From contig JBBEWH010000086.1 in the NCBI GenBank assembly GCA_037414955.1, forward strand, positions 62,001 to 126,000: a stretch of 64,000 bases of DNA, given 5' to 3'. The stretch is from Phytohabitans sp037414955 (GTDB taxonomy: Bacteria > Actinomycetota > Actinomycetes > Mycobacteriales > Micromonosporaceae). The notes beneath the pieces were generated by a model. That model had not been told where the DNA came from. It did not search any database and was given only the letters and a program-made list of their open reading frames with translations. This document shows positions 8,283-17,216 of the stretch, one piece after another; the first letter of the stretch is position 1, and each line of letters opens with the position of its first letter. The position numbers and the translations under genes were made by a program.

Positions 8283-10084
8283 TGGCCTGGTGGCGTCGCC
8301 AGACAGCAGCCGTGGCAGGCACCGCTGTGGCCGCGGTGGTGGGGCCGGATGCGGTGGAGGTGGGTGCCCGGCGGCTGCGGGTCGGCGACGGCTGGTGCGC
8401 GACGTTTGCCGTCACCGGCTATCCGGCGAGCCTGCCCGCCGCGAGCCTGGAGACGATCCTGTCCTGGCCGGGCCGCCTGGATGTGGCGATCCATGTGGAG
8501 CCGATGCCGGCCGAGCACGCGGCGAGCCGGCTGCGACGGCAGCGGGCCCGCCTGGAGTCGACCCGGCGCATGGACGCCGACCGGGGCCGGCTCGGCGACC
8601 CTCAGGTGGAGGCCGCCGCGGTCGACGCCGCGGACCTGGCCGACCGGGTCGCGCGCGGCGCGGACCGGTTGTTTCGGGCCGGTATCTACGTCACCGTCCA
8701 CGCCTCCTCGCCGCAGGCGCTGGCCGAGGCGTGCGCGCAGGTACGGGCCGCGGCGGCGGGCCTGCTGTTGGAGCTGCAGCCGGTCACCTACCGGCAGGTG
8801 CAGGGCTGGTCCAGCACCCTGCCACTCGCGACGGACACGGTGGGCGTGCGCCGCACCCTGGACAGCTATGCCCTGGCCGCGTTGCTGCCGATCGCCAGCC
8901 CGGACCTGCCTGCCCCGCTACCCGGTGACCCGCTGCCGACGACGGCCCTGCTGTACGGGCTCAACAGCGACTCGAACGGGCTGGTGATGTGGGACCGGTG
9001 GGCGTTGCCGAACCACAACTCGGTGATCCTGGCCCCGTCCGGCAGCGGCAAGAGCTTCCACGTCAAGCTGGAGACACTGCGCAGCCTCTACTTCGGCGTC
9101 CAGGCCCGCATCGTGGACCCGGAGGACGAGTACGTCGCCCTGGCCCGGCACGTCGACGGCACCGTCGTCCAGCTCGGCGCACCGGGGGTGAAGCTCAACC
9201 CGTTCGACCTGCCCGCCGGCGACCGCCGCCCGGACGCGTTGACCCGGCGGGCGCTGTTCCTGCACACCGTGGTCGCGGTGATGACCGGCCAGAGCCTGCC
9301 CCCGGCCGAGACCGCCGCCCTGGACAAGGCGATCCTGTCCGCCTACCGCCGGGCGGGGATCACCGCCGACCCCGCCACCTGGGGCCGGCCGGCCCCGCTG
9401 GTGACCGACCTGCACGCCGTCCTGGCCGCCGACACCGACCCGGCGGCGCGAACCCTGGCGGCGCGGCTGACGCCGTGGGTGTCGGGCAGCTTCGCCGGCC
9501 TGTTCGACGCCCCGACGACGACCCGGCCGGACGGGGCATGCGTGGTGTGGTCGCTGCGGCACCTGCCGGCCGAGCTGCACACGATCGGCTCGCTGCTCGC
9601 GCTGGACAGCATCTGGCGCTCCATCGACACCCCGACCCCCGGTGGGCGGCGGTCACCGCGACGGCTGGTGGTGGTCGACGAGGCGTGGACGATGCTGCGC
9701 CAGCCGGCGGCCGCGCTGTGGCTGGCCAAACTCGCCAAGGCCGCCCGCAAGCGCCGCGCCGGGGTCGCGGTGGTCAGCCAGGACATCGCCGACGTGCTCG
9801 GCAGCGACCTCGGCCAAGCCGTCATCAACAACAGCGCGACGCAGATCCTGATGGGCCAGTCCCCGCAGACCATCGACACCGTCGCGCACGCGTTCGGTCT
9901 GACCGAGGTGGAGCGGCAGCGGCTGCTGACCGCCCGGCAGGGCGAGGCACTGCTGCTGTCCGGAGCGTTGCGGATCCCGTTCCAGGTGGTCGCCGACGAG
10001 GACGAGTACCCCCTCGTGGCCACCGACCAGCCATCGGAGACCGGTGATGCCGTGGCGGTGGTCGACGATCCGGACCTGTTCTGA
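8282..10084 (+). CDS. VirB4-like conjugation ATPase
   Basis: A 600-residue ATPase that powers assembly and transport in type IV secretion, working on the cytoplasmic face of the membrane. The Walker A motif is GSGKS with its lysine at residue 257 (VILAPSGSGKSFHVK). Walker B is RRLVVVDEAW with the aspartate at 466. A VirB4-type arginine and glutamine-rich C-terminal region follows (VAVVSQDIADVLGSD, then NNSATQILMGQSP). The ATG at 8282 overlaps the stop of the PrgI gene; a GTG at 8279 is also possible. The stop overlaps the ATG of the coupling protein. Length is close to that of actinobacterial VirB4 homologues and no key motif is missing. Confidence 0.92.
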   Translation: MAWWRRQTAAVAGTAVAAVVGPDAVEVGARRLRVGDGWCATFAVTGYPASLPAASLETILSWPGRLDVAIHVEPMPAEHAASRLRRQRARLESTRRMDADRGRLGDPQVEAAAVDAADLADRVARGADRLFRAGIYVTVHASSPQALAEACAQVRAAAAGLLLELQPVTYRQVQGWSSTLPLATDTVGVRRTLDSYALAALLPIASPDLPAPLPGDPLPTTALLYGLNSDSNGLVMWDRWALPNHNSVILAPSGSGKSFHVKLETLRSLYFGVQARIVDPEDEYVALARHVDGTVVQLGAPGVKLNPFDLPAGDRRPDALTRRALFLHTVVAVMTGQSLPPAETAALDKAILSAYRRAGITADPATWGRPAPLVTDLHAVLAADTDPAARTLAARLTPWVSGSFAGLFDAPTTTRPDGACVVWSLRHLPAELHTIGSLLALDSIWRSIDTPTPGGRRSPRRLVVVDEAWTMLRQPAAALWLAKLAKAARKRRAGVAVVSQDIADVLGSDLGQAVINNSATQILMGQSPQTIDTVAHAFGLTEVERQRLLTARQGEALLLSGALRIPFQVVADEDEYPLVATDQPSETGDAVAVVDDPDLF

Positions 10085-12534
10085 TGAGCACCTCGATGCT
10101 CCCGTACCTGGCCGCGATGCTCGCCGCCGTCGGCGCGTCGGCGGCGGTGTGGGCGCAGGTGTTGCTGACGCGATGGCGGCACCGCGTGCTGGCCCGGGGC
10201 GCGCAGCAGGTCACCATCCTGCCCCCGCCGCAGGTCGAGCCGGCCGGGGCCGCCCAGTTCTGGGCCACCGCCCACGGCACCCTGTTCCGCACCGGCTGGC
10301 GCCGCCTGCTCTACGGCACGCCGCATCTGGGGTTCGAGTACCGGTGGAGCGGCCGGCAGCTGACCATCACCGTCTGGGTGCCCGGGACCGTCAACGCCCG
10401 CACCATCGCCGGCGCGGCCCGCGCCGCCTGGCCGGCCGCCACCGTCACCACCGGCGAACCGGCCACCACCCTCCCCGCGGGTGGCTATGCGGTCGGCGGC
10501 GCACTGGTTCCGGCGCTGGCGCAGGTGTATCCGCTGCGCACCGACCACGACGCCGACCCGCTGCGCCAGGTGGTGGCCGCCGGTACCGGCCTGCACCGAA
10601 ACGAGCACGCCTGCGTGCAGATCCTGGCCCGTCCGGCCAGCCGGTACCGGGTCGCCGGACTGCGGCACACCATCAACCGGCTGCGCGATCCGGGCAGGAG
10701 CCGCGGTGTGCTGCTGGAGGCGGTCGACATGTTCGCGCCGCCCAAGCGGACCTCCGCGCGGGGGCACGAGGCGGTGCGGCGGGTGGATCCGGCGCGGGAG
10801 CGGGACCTGCGGGCCGCGGTCGACAAGCTGGTCACCGGCCCGCACTGGCAGGTCGCCATCCGGTACGCGGCCACCAACACCGAACATCGCCAACACGCCA
10901 GCAGTACGGTGCAGCAACGGGTGACCGCACTCGCGGCCGGCCTGGCCGCCGCGTACGCGGTCTACACCGGGACCAACCGGTTGCGCCGCCTTCCCGTACC
11001 AGACCCGGCCACCATGCTCGCCAACCACAGGCTGCGATCGGGATTCGTACTGTCCACACCGGAACTTGCCTCACTGGCCGGCCTGCCGGCGGACCTGTCG
11101 GTGCCGGGCCTGGACCGGGCCCGCGCCCGGGCCGTGCCCGCACCCGTGCACGTCCCGTCCGGCGGCCGGGGCACCATCCGGCTGGGCCGCGCCGAGGTCG
11201 GCGGGCACGCCGTCGCCGCCAGCCTGGAGGACCTGCGCCACCACGTGCACATGGTCGGCAGCACCGGGACCGGCAAGTCCACCGTCCTGCTCAACCTCGC
11301 CCTGTCATACATCAAGGCCGGCCGCGGCCTGGTCGTGATCGAGCCCAAAGGCGACCTGGTCCAGGACATCCTGGACCGGCTCCCGGCCGAGGCCGCCGAA
11401 CGCCTCGTCCTGCTGGACCCGGACCAGGAACCGCCGCCGGCGTTCAACCCCCTCGAAGGCGACGACGACGATCTCGTGGTCGACAACATCGTCTCGATCT
11501 TCGGCAAGATCTACGCCCGGCACTGGGGGCCGCGCATCGACGACATCCTGCGCTCCGCGCTGCTGACGCTGATGAGCCGCGCCAACCCGATGCTCACCCT
11601 GGTACCGCCGCTCCTGAACGACCGCCGCCTTCGCGCCGAGCTCGTCCAGCAGTTCACCGACCCGGCCGGCCTCGGCGGGTTCTGGTCCTGGTACGCCTCC
11701 ATGCCCGAAGGCATGCGCGCGCAAGCCGTCGGCCCGGTCCTGGGACGGCTGCGGGCGATGCTGCTGCGCCGGTTCGTGCGCCGCGTGGTCGGCCAACCGC
11801 ACTCCAGCTTCGACATGGCCGGCGTCCTCGACGGCGGGATCCTGTTGTGCCGGCTGCCCAAAGGTGTGCTCGGGGACGACACCGCGAAGCTGCTCGGCTC
11901 GTTCGTCGTCGCCTCGGTGTGGCAGGCCGCCACCGCCCGCAGCGCCCAGCCCGAACACGCCCGCCGGGACTGCATGCTGATCATCGACGAGTGCCAGAAC
12001 TTCCTGAACCTGCCTCGCTCGATCGATGACATCTGCGCCGAAGCTCGCGGCTACCGGCTTTCCCTGGTGCTGGCGCACCAGGGCCTGTCGCAGCTGCCGC
12101 GGGAGACCGCGGCCGCCATCTCCACCAACTGCCGCAACAAGCTCTACTTCACCTGTTCGCCGGAGGACGCCCGGCCCCTGGCCCGGCATACGCTGCCGGA
12201 GCTGGACGAGCATGACCTGTCCCATCTGGACCGGTACACCGCCGCCACCCGGCTGCTGGCAGCCGGGCGAGAGACGGCCGCGTTCACGCTCAAGACCGAC
12301 CCGCCCCCCGACGCGGTCGGCGAGGCGACCGCGATCCGCCGCCGCTGCGCCGACATCACCCGGGAGCGGCTGCCGAAGACGCAACCGGCCAACGCCCAAC
12401 GCGCCGGCCTCCCGGACGACGGCGAGCCGCCGCGTCGTACCGGCAGGGCGCGACGCAACGGCAACGGAAAAACCGGACGCAACGGTGGCGGACGCGACGG
12501 CAACGGACGGCGGCACGGCCGGCCGGAGCCCTAG
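10084..12534 (+). CDS. Type IV coupling protein (VirD4/TraG/TcpA-type ATPase)
   Basis: An 816-residue DNA-translocating ATPase expected to link the DNA substrate to the secretion channel. The N-terminus has a membrane segment (MLPYLAAMLAAVGASAAVW). The nucleotide-binding core begins near residue 390 with Walker A GSTGTGKST, followed by VVIEPKGDLVQDIL. Walker B is CMLIIDECQNF with the DE at 635-636. A VirD4-type region follows (SLVLAHQGLSQLP). The last ~45 residues are Arg/Gly/Asn-rich and disordered, likely DNA-binding. ATGA overlaps the VirB4 stop. No relaxase gene is seen in this window, so the partner that nicks DNA is unknown. Confidence 0.92.
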   Translation: MSTSMLPYLAAMLAAVGASAAVWAQVLLTRWRHRVLARGAQQVTILPPPQVEPAGAAQFWATAHGTLFRTGWRRLLYGTPHLGFEYRWSGRQLTITVWVPGTVNARTIAGAARAAWPAATVTTGEPATTLPAGGYAVGGALVPALAQVYPLRTDHDADPLRQVVAAGTGLHRNEHACVQILARPASRYRVAGLRHTINRLRDPGRSRGVLLEAVDMFAPPKRTSARGHEAVRRVDPARERDLRAAVDKLVTGPHWQVAIRYAATNTEHRQHASSTVQQRVTALAAGLAAAYAVYTGTNRLRRLPVPDPATMLANHRLRSGFVLSTPELASLAGLPADLSVPGLDRARARAVPAPVHVPSGGRGTIRLGRAEVGGHAVAASLEDLRHHVHMVGSTGTGKSTVLLNLALSYIKAGRGLVVIEPKGDLVQDILDRLPAEAAERLVLLDPDQEPPPAFNPLEGDDDDLVVDNIVSIFGKIYARHWGPRIDDILRSALLTLMSRANPMLTLVPPLLNDRRLRAELVQQFTDPAGLGGFWSWYASMPEGMRAQAVGPVLGRLRAMLLRRFVRRVVGQPHSSFDMAGVLDGGILLCRLPKGVLGDDTAKLLGSFVVASVWQAATARSAQPEHARRDCMLIIDECQNFLNLPRSIDDICAEARGYRLSLVLAHQGLSQLPRETAAAISTNCRNKLYFTCSPEDARPLARHTLPELDEHDLSHLDRYTAATRLLAAGRETAAFTLKTDPPPDAVGEATAIRRRCADITRERLPKTQPANAQRAGLPDDGEPPRRTGRARRNGNGKTGRNGGGRDGNGRRHGRPEP

Positions 12535-12548
12535 CGGCAGGGTCAGCG

Positions 12549-12578
12549 GCAGGGTCGGCGGCGTGCTGCCGACCCTGC
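12549..12578 (+). terminator. Hairpin between coupling-protein and replication-relaxation genes
   Basis: An 11-bp perfect stem (12549-12559 with 12568-12578) closes an 8-nt loop, 14 nt after the coupling-protein stop. There is no T-tract. It may be an intrinsic terminator of actinobacterial type or an attenuator before the gene at 12620. Confidence 0.5.
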
Positions 12579-12619
12579 TGCCGGGTGTGAGCGCGGATAT
12601 GCGCTGGAAGGAGGCTGTG

Positions 12620-13549
12620 GTGGCGAATCCGCCGGCGGCGCGACATCCCCCATCAGGGGATCAACCCGGCCGCCCAGGGGCCAGTGTCCTGCCGGTCATG
12701 GCGCACCTGTCCGACCGCGACCTGGCCATCGTGGACTGGCTGGACCGGCACGGCGTGCTCACCACCGAGCAACTCACCATCGCGTTCTTCAACGCCGCTT
12801 CCACCGCCAGCCACCGCCTCGCCAAACTCCGTGCCCTCGGCGTGGTGGACCGGTTCCACCGCCCACACCCGGGCGGCGGGTTCGCCCCGTGGCACTGGGT
12901 CACCGGCCCGGTCGGCGCCCACCTCGCCGCCGCCGCCCGCCGCGAACTCCCGCCCACGCCCAAAGCGCTGCGGGAACGGCACGCCCGGCTGGCCCGCAAC
13001 CCGCAGCTGGCACACGACCTGGCCGCCAGCCAGTTCTTCATCGACCTGTACGCCCACGCCCGCCGGCACCTTTCGGCCGAGCTGCTGGCCTGGTGGTCGC
13101 CGCGTGAAACCGCGGCCCGCTACCACAACCGGATCCACCCCGACGGGCACGCCCTGTGGCGCGAACACCTCCGGACCGGGCCGGTCACCGTCGGGCTCTT
13201 CCTGGAGTACGACACCGGCACCGAACGCCCGATCCGGCGGCTGACCGACAAGCTCGACGCGTACGAAGGGCTCGCCAGCGACGGCGGCCCGGCCTATCCG
13301 GTCCTGTTCGTCGTTGCTACCAGCGGCCGCGAGCGGGCGCTGCACGAGGCGCTCACCGCCCGGACCGGTGGCGTACCGGTCGCCACGACGGTCCGCGCGT
13401 CCGGCGACCGGGACAACCCGGCCGGGCCGGTCTGGGCGCTCGTCGGGGACCCGCACCCGCGTGCTCGCCTGATCGAGCTGCCGTGCGAGCACGGCCGCCG
13501 CGGCAGCATGTACGCCCCCAACGCGGACCAGTTCGACCTGACCGGGTGA
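12620..13549 (+). CDS. Replication-relaxation family protein
   Basis: A 309-residue protein of the replication-relaxation family (PF13814), found in plasmids and integrative conjugative elements. The N-terminal winged-helix part is clear: LSDRDLAIVDWLDRHGVLTT, then QLTIAFF and RLAKLRALGVVDRF. The central part holds LVGLFLEYDTGTERPIRRL-like acidic strands that resemble nuclease-fold members of the family. I start it at the GTG at 12620 because GGAAGGAGG precedes it. The frame is open far upstream (to 12026) over the coupling-protein gene, but that part has no coding character. It is the last clear gene of the conjugation block. Confidence 0.8.
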   Translation: MANPPAARHPPSGDQPGRPGASVLPVMAHLSDRDLAIVDWLDRHGVLTTEQLTIAFFNAASTASHRLAKLRALGVVDRFHRPHPGGGFAPWHWVTGPVGAHLAAAARRELPPTPKALRERHARLARNPQLAHDLAASQFFIDLYAHARRHLSAELLAWWSPRETAARYHNRIHPDGHALWREHLRTGPVTVGLFLEYDTGTERPIRRLTDKLDAYEGLASDGGPAYPVLFVVATSGRERALHEALTARTGGVPVATTVRASGDRDNPAGPVWALVGDPHPRARLIELPCEHGRRGSMYAPNADQFDLTG

Positions 13550-13644
13550 TGCTCGCCCTGATCGCGCGCTTGCAGCGCGGCGGCCGCCGGTCGTGGGGTT
13601 CTCCAGGTGCCACGGTGATTGACGCGCGTACCTACCATCGCCCC

Positions 13645-13830
13645 ATGACGGAGCCGGTGCCGGCGCGCGTGCGCCGCGGGCGGCTACTCGGCGTCGCGGC
13701 AGGCGCGGCGGGCACCGTGGTGCTGCTGTACGCGGCGGCCACTGGCGGCTTCGCCTACTGGTCCACGACCTGGCCGCGCGAGAACACTTGGGCCTGGTTC
13801 TGTCGGTGTCCTCGGGTCCCACTTGTATGA
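13645..13830 (+). CDS. Short membrane ORF, probably truncated
   Basis: A 61-residue ORF with an Arg-rich start followed by one membrane helix (LLGVAAGAAGTVVLLYAAA) and a short Trp-rich segment (FAYWSTTWPRENTWAW). It then ends abruptly with CRCPRVPLV, which looks unlike the rest. I read it as the first part of a membrane protein cut by a junction near 13800. It lies between the conjugation block and the M20 gene, where the gene context changes. It might instead be a real small membrane protein. Confidence 0.35.
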   Translation: MTEPVPARVRRGRLLGVAAGAAGTVVLLYAAATGGFAYWSTTWPRENTWAWFCRCPRVPLV

Positions 13831-13998
13831 GTCTCTTGGGCCCACGCCTCAGCGGCCGCTTGCTGTGTTCGTGAGTTAGGGACCCACCACCCGTCGGTCC
13901 GCAAGGTCGAGCTGGACTTGTCCGCCCACGGCGCACGCCGGCACCCGGAAGCCGAATTTGTGGCGCGAAGAATCGACGGTTGTGCGCAAGATTTACCG

Positions 13999-15222
13999 GT
14001 GACACATCTTGACGATGAACTGATCGAGCTCCGCCGGGAGATCCACCGTCACCCCGAACTGGCCGGCCAGGAGCGCGAGACGGCCGGGCTGGTCGCGGGA
14101 CAGTTGCGCGCAGCAGGACTCGAGGTGACGACCGGCGTCGGCGGGCACGGAGTCCTCGCGGTGCTCGACGGTTCCGCGGACGGCCCGACGGTGGCATACC
14201 GGGCGGACATGGACGCCGTCGACGCGCAAACGAGCGTGCTGCCCTTCCCGCACTCGGACAGGGCGTTCGACGAGGGCTTCGCCTCGCGCATCCCCGGCGT
14301 CGCGCACCTGTGCGGGCACGACCTGCACACCGCGATCGGCGTCGGCGTCGCCCGGACCTTGGCGCAGGGAGCTGAGCCGGTGCGTGGCCGGCTGGTGTTC
14401 GTCTTCCAGCCGGCCGAGGAGTCCCTGCAAGGCGCGCGGGCGATGCTCGAGACCGGGCTGGTGCAAAGGCTCGCACCGCGCGAGTTCTACGCGCTGCACT
14501 GCAGTCCGTTCCCCTTCGGCACCATCGCGGTGTCTCCGGGATACGGCCTGCCCGGGCTCGACCACATCCGGATAGTGCTGCCGGGCGGCGACGACGCGGC
14601 CGTCGCGGCCGAAGTGGCGCAGCTCGGCACCGTCGAGTACCCGCAGAGCCTCGCCGATTACCACGCGCGCTTCCACGCGGTGCTGGAGCCCGAGATCGCC
14701 GCGTCAATCCAGGAATCCGTGTGCGTCGGCCAGTGGACCGAGCAGACGCTTGACGCGCGGCCGGTCGCCAACGTCCTGCTGCGGGTCTGGCCGCAGGAGC
14801 GGTTTCCGGAGCTGCGCGCGCGGGTCGAGCGGCTCGCGGCGGCTGCCGGCGGACACGTCGAGTTTCCCGCCGACCCGTTCCCCGCCATGGTGAACTCGGC
14901 GGAGCTCAGCACGGCGGCCGGCCATTACCTGAGCACGGCGCTGGGGCCGGAGTCCGTCTTATGGGCCCGAGCTTCCTGGCCGTTCAACTGCGAGGATTTC
15001 GCCCTGTTCCTCAACGAGGCGCCGGGCGCGATGTTCTACCTCGGCGTCGCGGACGCCGAGTCGGGGATGAACGGCGCGCCGCACGCCCCCGACTTCGCCG
15101 CCGACGAGCGGGCGATTGGCCACGGCGTGCGCGCCATGGCGGGCCTGCTGACCGATCGGCTGGCAGCCCGGTCGACCGCGGGCGACCGCCTCAGGTCCCG
15201 GACCGGAAGCGCAGCGCGGTGA
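13999..15222 (+). CDS. M20 family amidohydrolase with atypical lid domain
   Basis: A 407-residue metallo-amidohydrolase related to M20D aminoacylases and IAA-amino-acid hydrolases (HipO-like). Metal-site motifs are in place: RADMDAV, HLCGHDLHTAIGVG, FVFQPAEES, YALHCSP, and near the end NGAPHAPDFAADE. The middle dimerisation/lid region is odd. The usual GKGGHAAxPH segment is absent, replaced by an Ala/Glu-rich stretch (PGGDDAAVAAEVAQLGTVEY). I chose the GTG at 13999 because family similarity begins with HLDDELIELRREIHRHPELA. The frame stays open upstream to 13918 with coding-like residues, so a longer form or fusion is possible. It is flanked by a truncated ORF and a gene-poor stretch. Confidence 0.8.
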   Translation: MTHLDDELIELRREIHRHPELAGQERETAGLVAGQLRAAGLEVTTGVGGHGVLAVLDGSADGPTVAYRADMDAVDAQTSVLPFPHSDRAFDEGFASRIPGVAHLCGHDLHTAIGVGVARTLAQGAEPVRGRLVFVFQPAEESLQGARAMLETGLVQRLAPREFYALHCSPFPFGTIAVSPGYGLPGLDHIRIVLPGGDDAAVAAEVAQLGTVEYPQSLADYHARFHAVLEPEIAASIQESVCVGQWTEQTLDARPVANVLLRVWPQERFPELRARVERLAAAAGGHVEFPADPFPAMVNSAELSTAAGHYLSTALGPESVLWARASWPFNCEDFALFLNEAPGAMFYLGVADAESGMNGAPHAPDFAADERAIGHGVRAMAGLLTDRLAARSTAGDRLRSRTGSAAR

Positions 15223-15560
15223 TTGCGACCTGCCGTAGTCACAGGCCTGCATTCGCAGACCATTTGTCAACTACCGTGGCGCCTCGGCCGCCCGACCGGC
15301 CGATCACCGGTCCCGACGGGAACAGCGCGAGGCCCCGCCACCACAGAAGTGGGCCCCAAGGTCAGCGATATTAATCATGTAAAACCACCCGACCCGGGCC
15401 AGAAGTCCCGCACATCTGGGCCCCGTTCACGGTTCTGGCGCGTTCTCCGTGATTGATCACTGCGGGTGCGTGCAGACCGCCAGCGCCGGTACGGGTTCGC
15501 GCAGCCCCAGTCCGATTCATCAGGTGTGGTGGGTCCACGTTCGGGTCGGCTTCACGGAGA
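15223..15560. other. Gene-poor stretch
   Basis: I see no convincing gene in these 338 bases. Short open frames exist but lack start signals and coding-like composition. The sequence upstream of 15561 ends in CACGGAGA, the ribosome site of the next gene. Confidence 0.4.
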
Positions 15561-15824
15561 ATGCGCCAGAACCCCGTTCACACGCACGAAGCCACCGGCC
15601 TGATCGTCGCCGCGGCGGTAGTAGTCCTCGCACTGATCGCGATCGGTTTCGGTGTGGTGGCCGCCGTCGTCGCCCTCATCGGCGCGTTGACGAGATGGTG
15701 GCCCACAGCGTTCTGCGGCACCCTGGTCGCCGTCTCGGTTGGCATCGTCGCGGCGCTGGCCGGCCCGGCGGCCGCGGCCCTGATGCTGTACGGAACGCTG
15801 GGGCTCCTGCATGCGCGGCGATGA
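15561..15824 (+). CDS. Small membrane protein
   Basis: An 87-residue protein with at least two hydrophobic helices (LIVAAAVVVLALIAIGFGVV and a second run ending in AALAGPAAAALMLYGTLGLL). The N-terminus (MRQNPVHTHEATG) is short and polar. GGAG lies 4-5 nt before the ATG at 15561. The frame is open upstream to 15453, but without a ribosome site. I recognise no family; small membrane proteins like this are common in actinobacterial mobile elements. Confidence 0.55.
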   Translation: MRQNPVHTHEATGLIVAAAVVVLALIAIGFGVVAAVVALIGALTRWWPTAFCGTLVAVSVGIVAALAGPAAAALMLYGTLGLLHARR

Positions 15825-16415
15825 CAGCGCCGTGACGCGGGCGGCGCGGCTCTCACACCGACTCACGCCAGGTGACATCACAGGTCACAGCACATGCCAA
15901 GCAACCGCACCGGGTTGGTGCCGCGGTCCGGCAAGGTCTACCGTCGAGGGCATACATCTGCATTGACCAGCGCTTCGCGCGCAAGTCGCCCTCGACCGCA
16001 TCGAGGACCCGGGAGCCGCACCACGGCACACCCGCCCCCTGGCCGGTCTGCCGCGGCACCTTCCTCCTCACCATCCGGTCTGTCCACTGCGGACTTGCCG
16101 CACACCTGACCGCAGTCCGGCTCCAGCCGAGCCCGGGCGAACGGTGGGACCCCACCCACCGTCGCTCGCGGCAGCGGTCGCGACACCTTGCTGCGAACAG
16201 AGCAGCATGCGCGGGCTCGCATCGCCCGCCAGAGCGCGCCTCGGGCACGCACCACCATCGCCACACGCGGCTCGTCGACCCACACCAGGGTCTTCGAACC
16301 GACGCCGGCGCACGCGCCCCGCTCGGGCCCCGATCCCACCAGCACGGAAGGAGACGCCGGACCCTGCCCATCGACGGCCACGAACACATGGTCCTTGGAA
16401 AGGAGAAATGCTGCT
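15825..16415. other. Gene-poor stretch before the accessory module
   Basis: About 590 bases without a gene I can support. Open frames on both strands are Arg/Pro-rich shadows. A CTCACA hexamer at about 15851, followed by a second CTCAC, echoes the repeats at 3.9 kb. AAGGAGAA at the right end is the ribosome site for the GTG at 16416. Confidence 0.4.
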
Positions 16416-16613
16416 GTGACAAAGCGCTACCAGTTCGATGAGACGGACCGCGACATCGTGGTCCACCCGCCCGGTTCCATCCGGGCCCGTGGGCGACGGC
16501 GTTGGCTGTCGAAGGGCCCATTGCCCGGTCGGCGCCCATCGCCGAGCGTCCGCTCGCTTGCGTGCGCCGTGCGCGCGACGCCGCAGGCCAGGACGTATCG
16601 GAGCTCGCCATGA
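16416..16613 (+). CDS. Small hypothetical protein coupled to the next gene
   Basis: A 65-residue ORF starting at a GTG with AAGGAGAA about 9 nt upstream. The first ~30 residues (VTKRYQFDETDRDIVVHPPG) look coding. The rest is Arg/Ser/Pro-rich. Its TGA overlaps the ATG of the following gene as ATGA, which suggests translational coupling. I do not recognise it. It may be a true leader protein, or the start of a longer gene shifted by an indel. Confidence 0.4.
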   Translation: MTKRYQFDETDRDIVVHPPGSIRARGRRRWLSKGPLPGRRPSPSVRSLACAVRATPQARTYRSSP

Positions 16614-17077
16614 TCACCTACTTGATGGTTTCCGGCGCTGACGCCGAGACGGTGCTTCTGGCGGCCGGTGACGACCCGTACGAGGTCATCCCGGCGCTGG
16701 TGCGCCAGATGGAGTCCGCCGGCCGGCGACCGCTGCGCCTGGACGCGGGCGACTGGATGACCCTGGCCGACATCGGCCGGCGTATCGGCTTCAGCCGGGA
16801 AATGGTCCGGCTCTGGGCGGTGGGACAGTCCGGGCCGGGCGGGTTCCCGCCGCCGCTGAACCCGGGCTGCGAAACCCGCTTCTACAGCTGGGTCGAGGTG
16901 CACGCGTGGCTGTTCGACCGCCTCGGCCTTCCCCTCGCGGACGGCGGCGAGCCGGTGCTGGAGGCGATGAACCTCACCCTGCAGCTGCGCAACCTGCTCC
17001 CGCGACTGACCCGGCCCGAGGCCATCCTTCGACTGCTGCGGACCGCTGGATCAGCCTCCACGCGAGAAGGCGGCTAG
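16610..17077 (+). CDS. Helix-turn-helix protein
   Basis: A 155-residue protein. Residues ~40-95 look like a MerR/excisionase-type helix-turn-helix: DWMTLADIGRRIGFSREMVR, then LWAVGQSGPGGFPPPL and a beta-wing reaching FYSWVEVHAWLFDRLGLPL. That arrangement (helix-turn-helix, proline loop, then W-x-EVxxWL) is typical of small DNA-binding adaptors. The C-terminal 50 residues are Leu-rich and helical. The start at 16610 overlaps the previous stop. It is likely the regulator of the accessory module downstream; an excisionase role is possible but no integrase is in view. Confidence 0.6.
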   Translation: MITYLMVSGADAETVLLAAGDDPYEVIPALVRQMESAGRRPLRLDAGDWMTLADIGRRIGFSREMVRLWAVGQSGPGGFPPPLNPGCETRFYSWVEVHAWLFDRLGLPLADGGEPVLEAMNLTLQLRNLLPRLTRPEAILRLLRTAGSASTREGG

Positions 17078-17158
17078 CCGCCTCACCCCACTGCCCGTGA
17101 CGCCACTGCGGCGCACGGGCCTTACGCGCCGGCGTGTCCGGCCGCACCACCGCACATC

Positions 17159-17190
17159 GACGCGGTGCGGCCGCCCGGCCGCACCGCGTC
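17159..17190 (+). terminator. GC-rich hairpin
   Basis: A 14-bp perfect stem (17159-17172 with 17177-17190) closes a GCCC loop, between the stop at 17077 and the ribosome site of the gene at 17217. There is no T-tract. It may end transcription or protect the upstream mRNA. Confidence 0.55.
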
Positions 17191-17216
17191 CCGCCCACAA
17201 ACCGATGGAGGACACG

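Noticed and set aside
9343..11028. Minus-strand 561-residue frame under the VirB4 and coupling genes
   Set aside because: It is the third-position shadow of two strongly conserved ATPases on the plus strand, with low-complexity Gly/Arg/Ala translation.
12026..12619. Upstream part of the replication-relaxation frame
   Set aside because: It overlaps the coupling protein gene and has no coding character; a good ribosome site sits before the GTG at 12620.
12653..14707. Minus-strand 684-residue frame
   Set aside because: It is antisense to the replication-relaxation and M20 genes, Arg/Gly-rich and without motifs.
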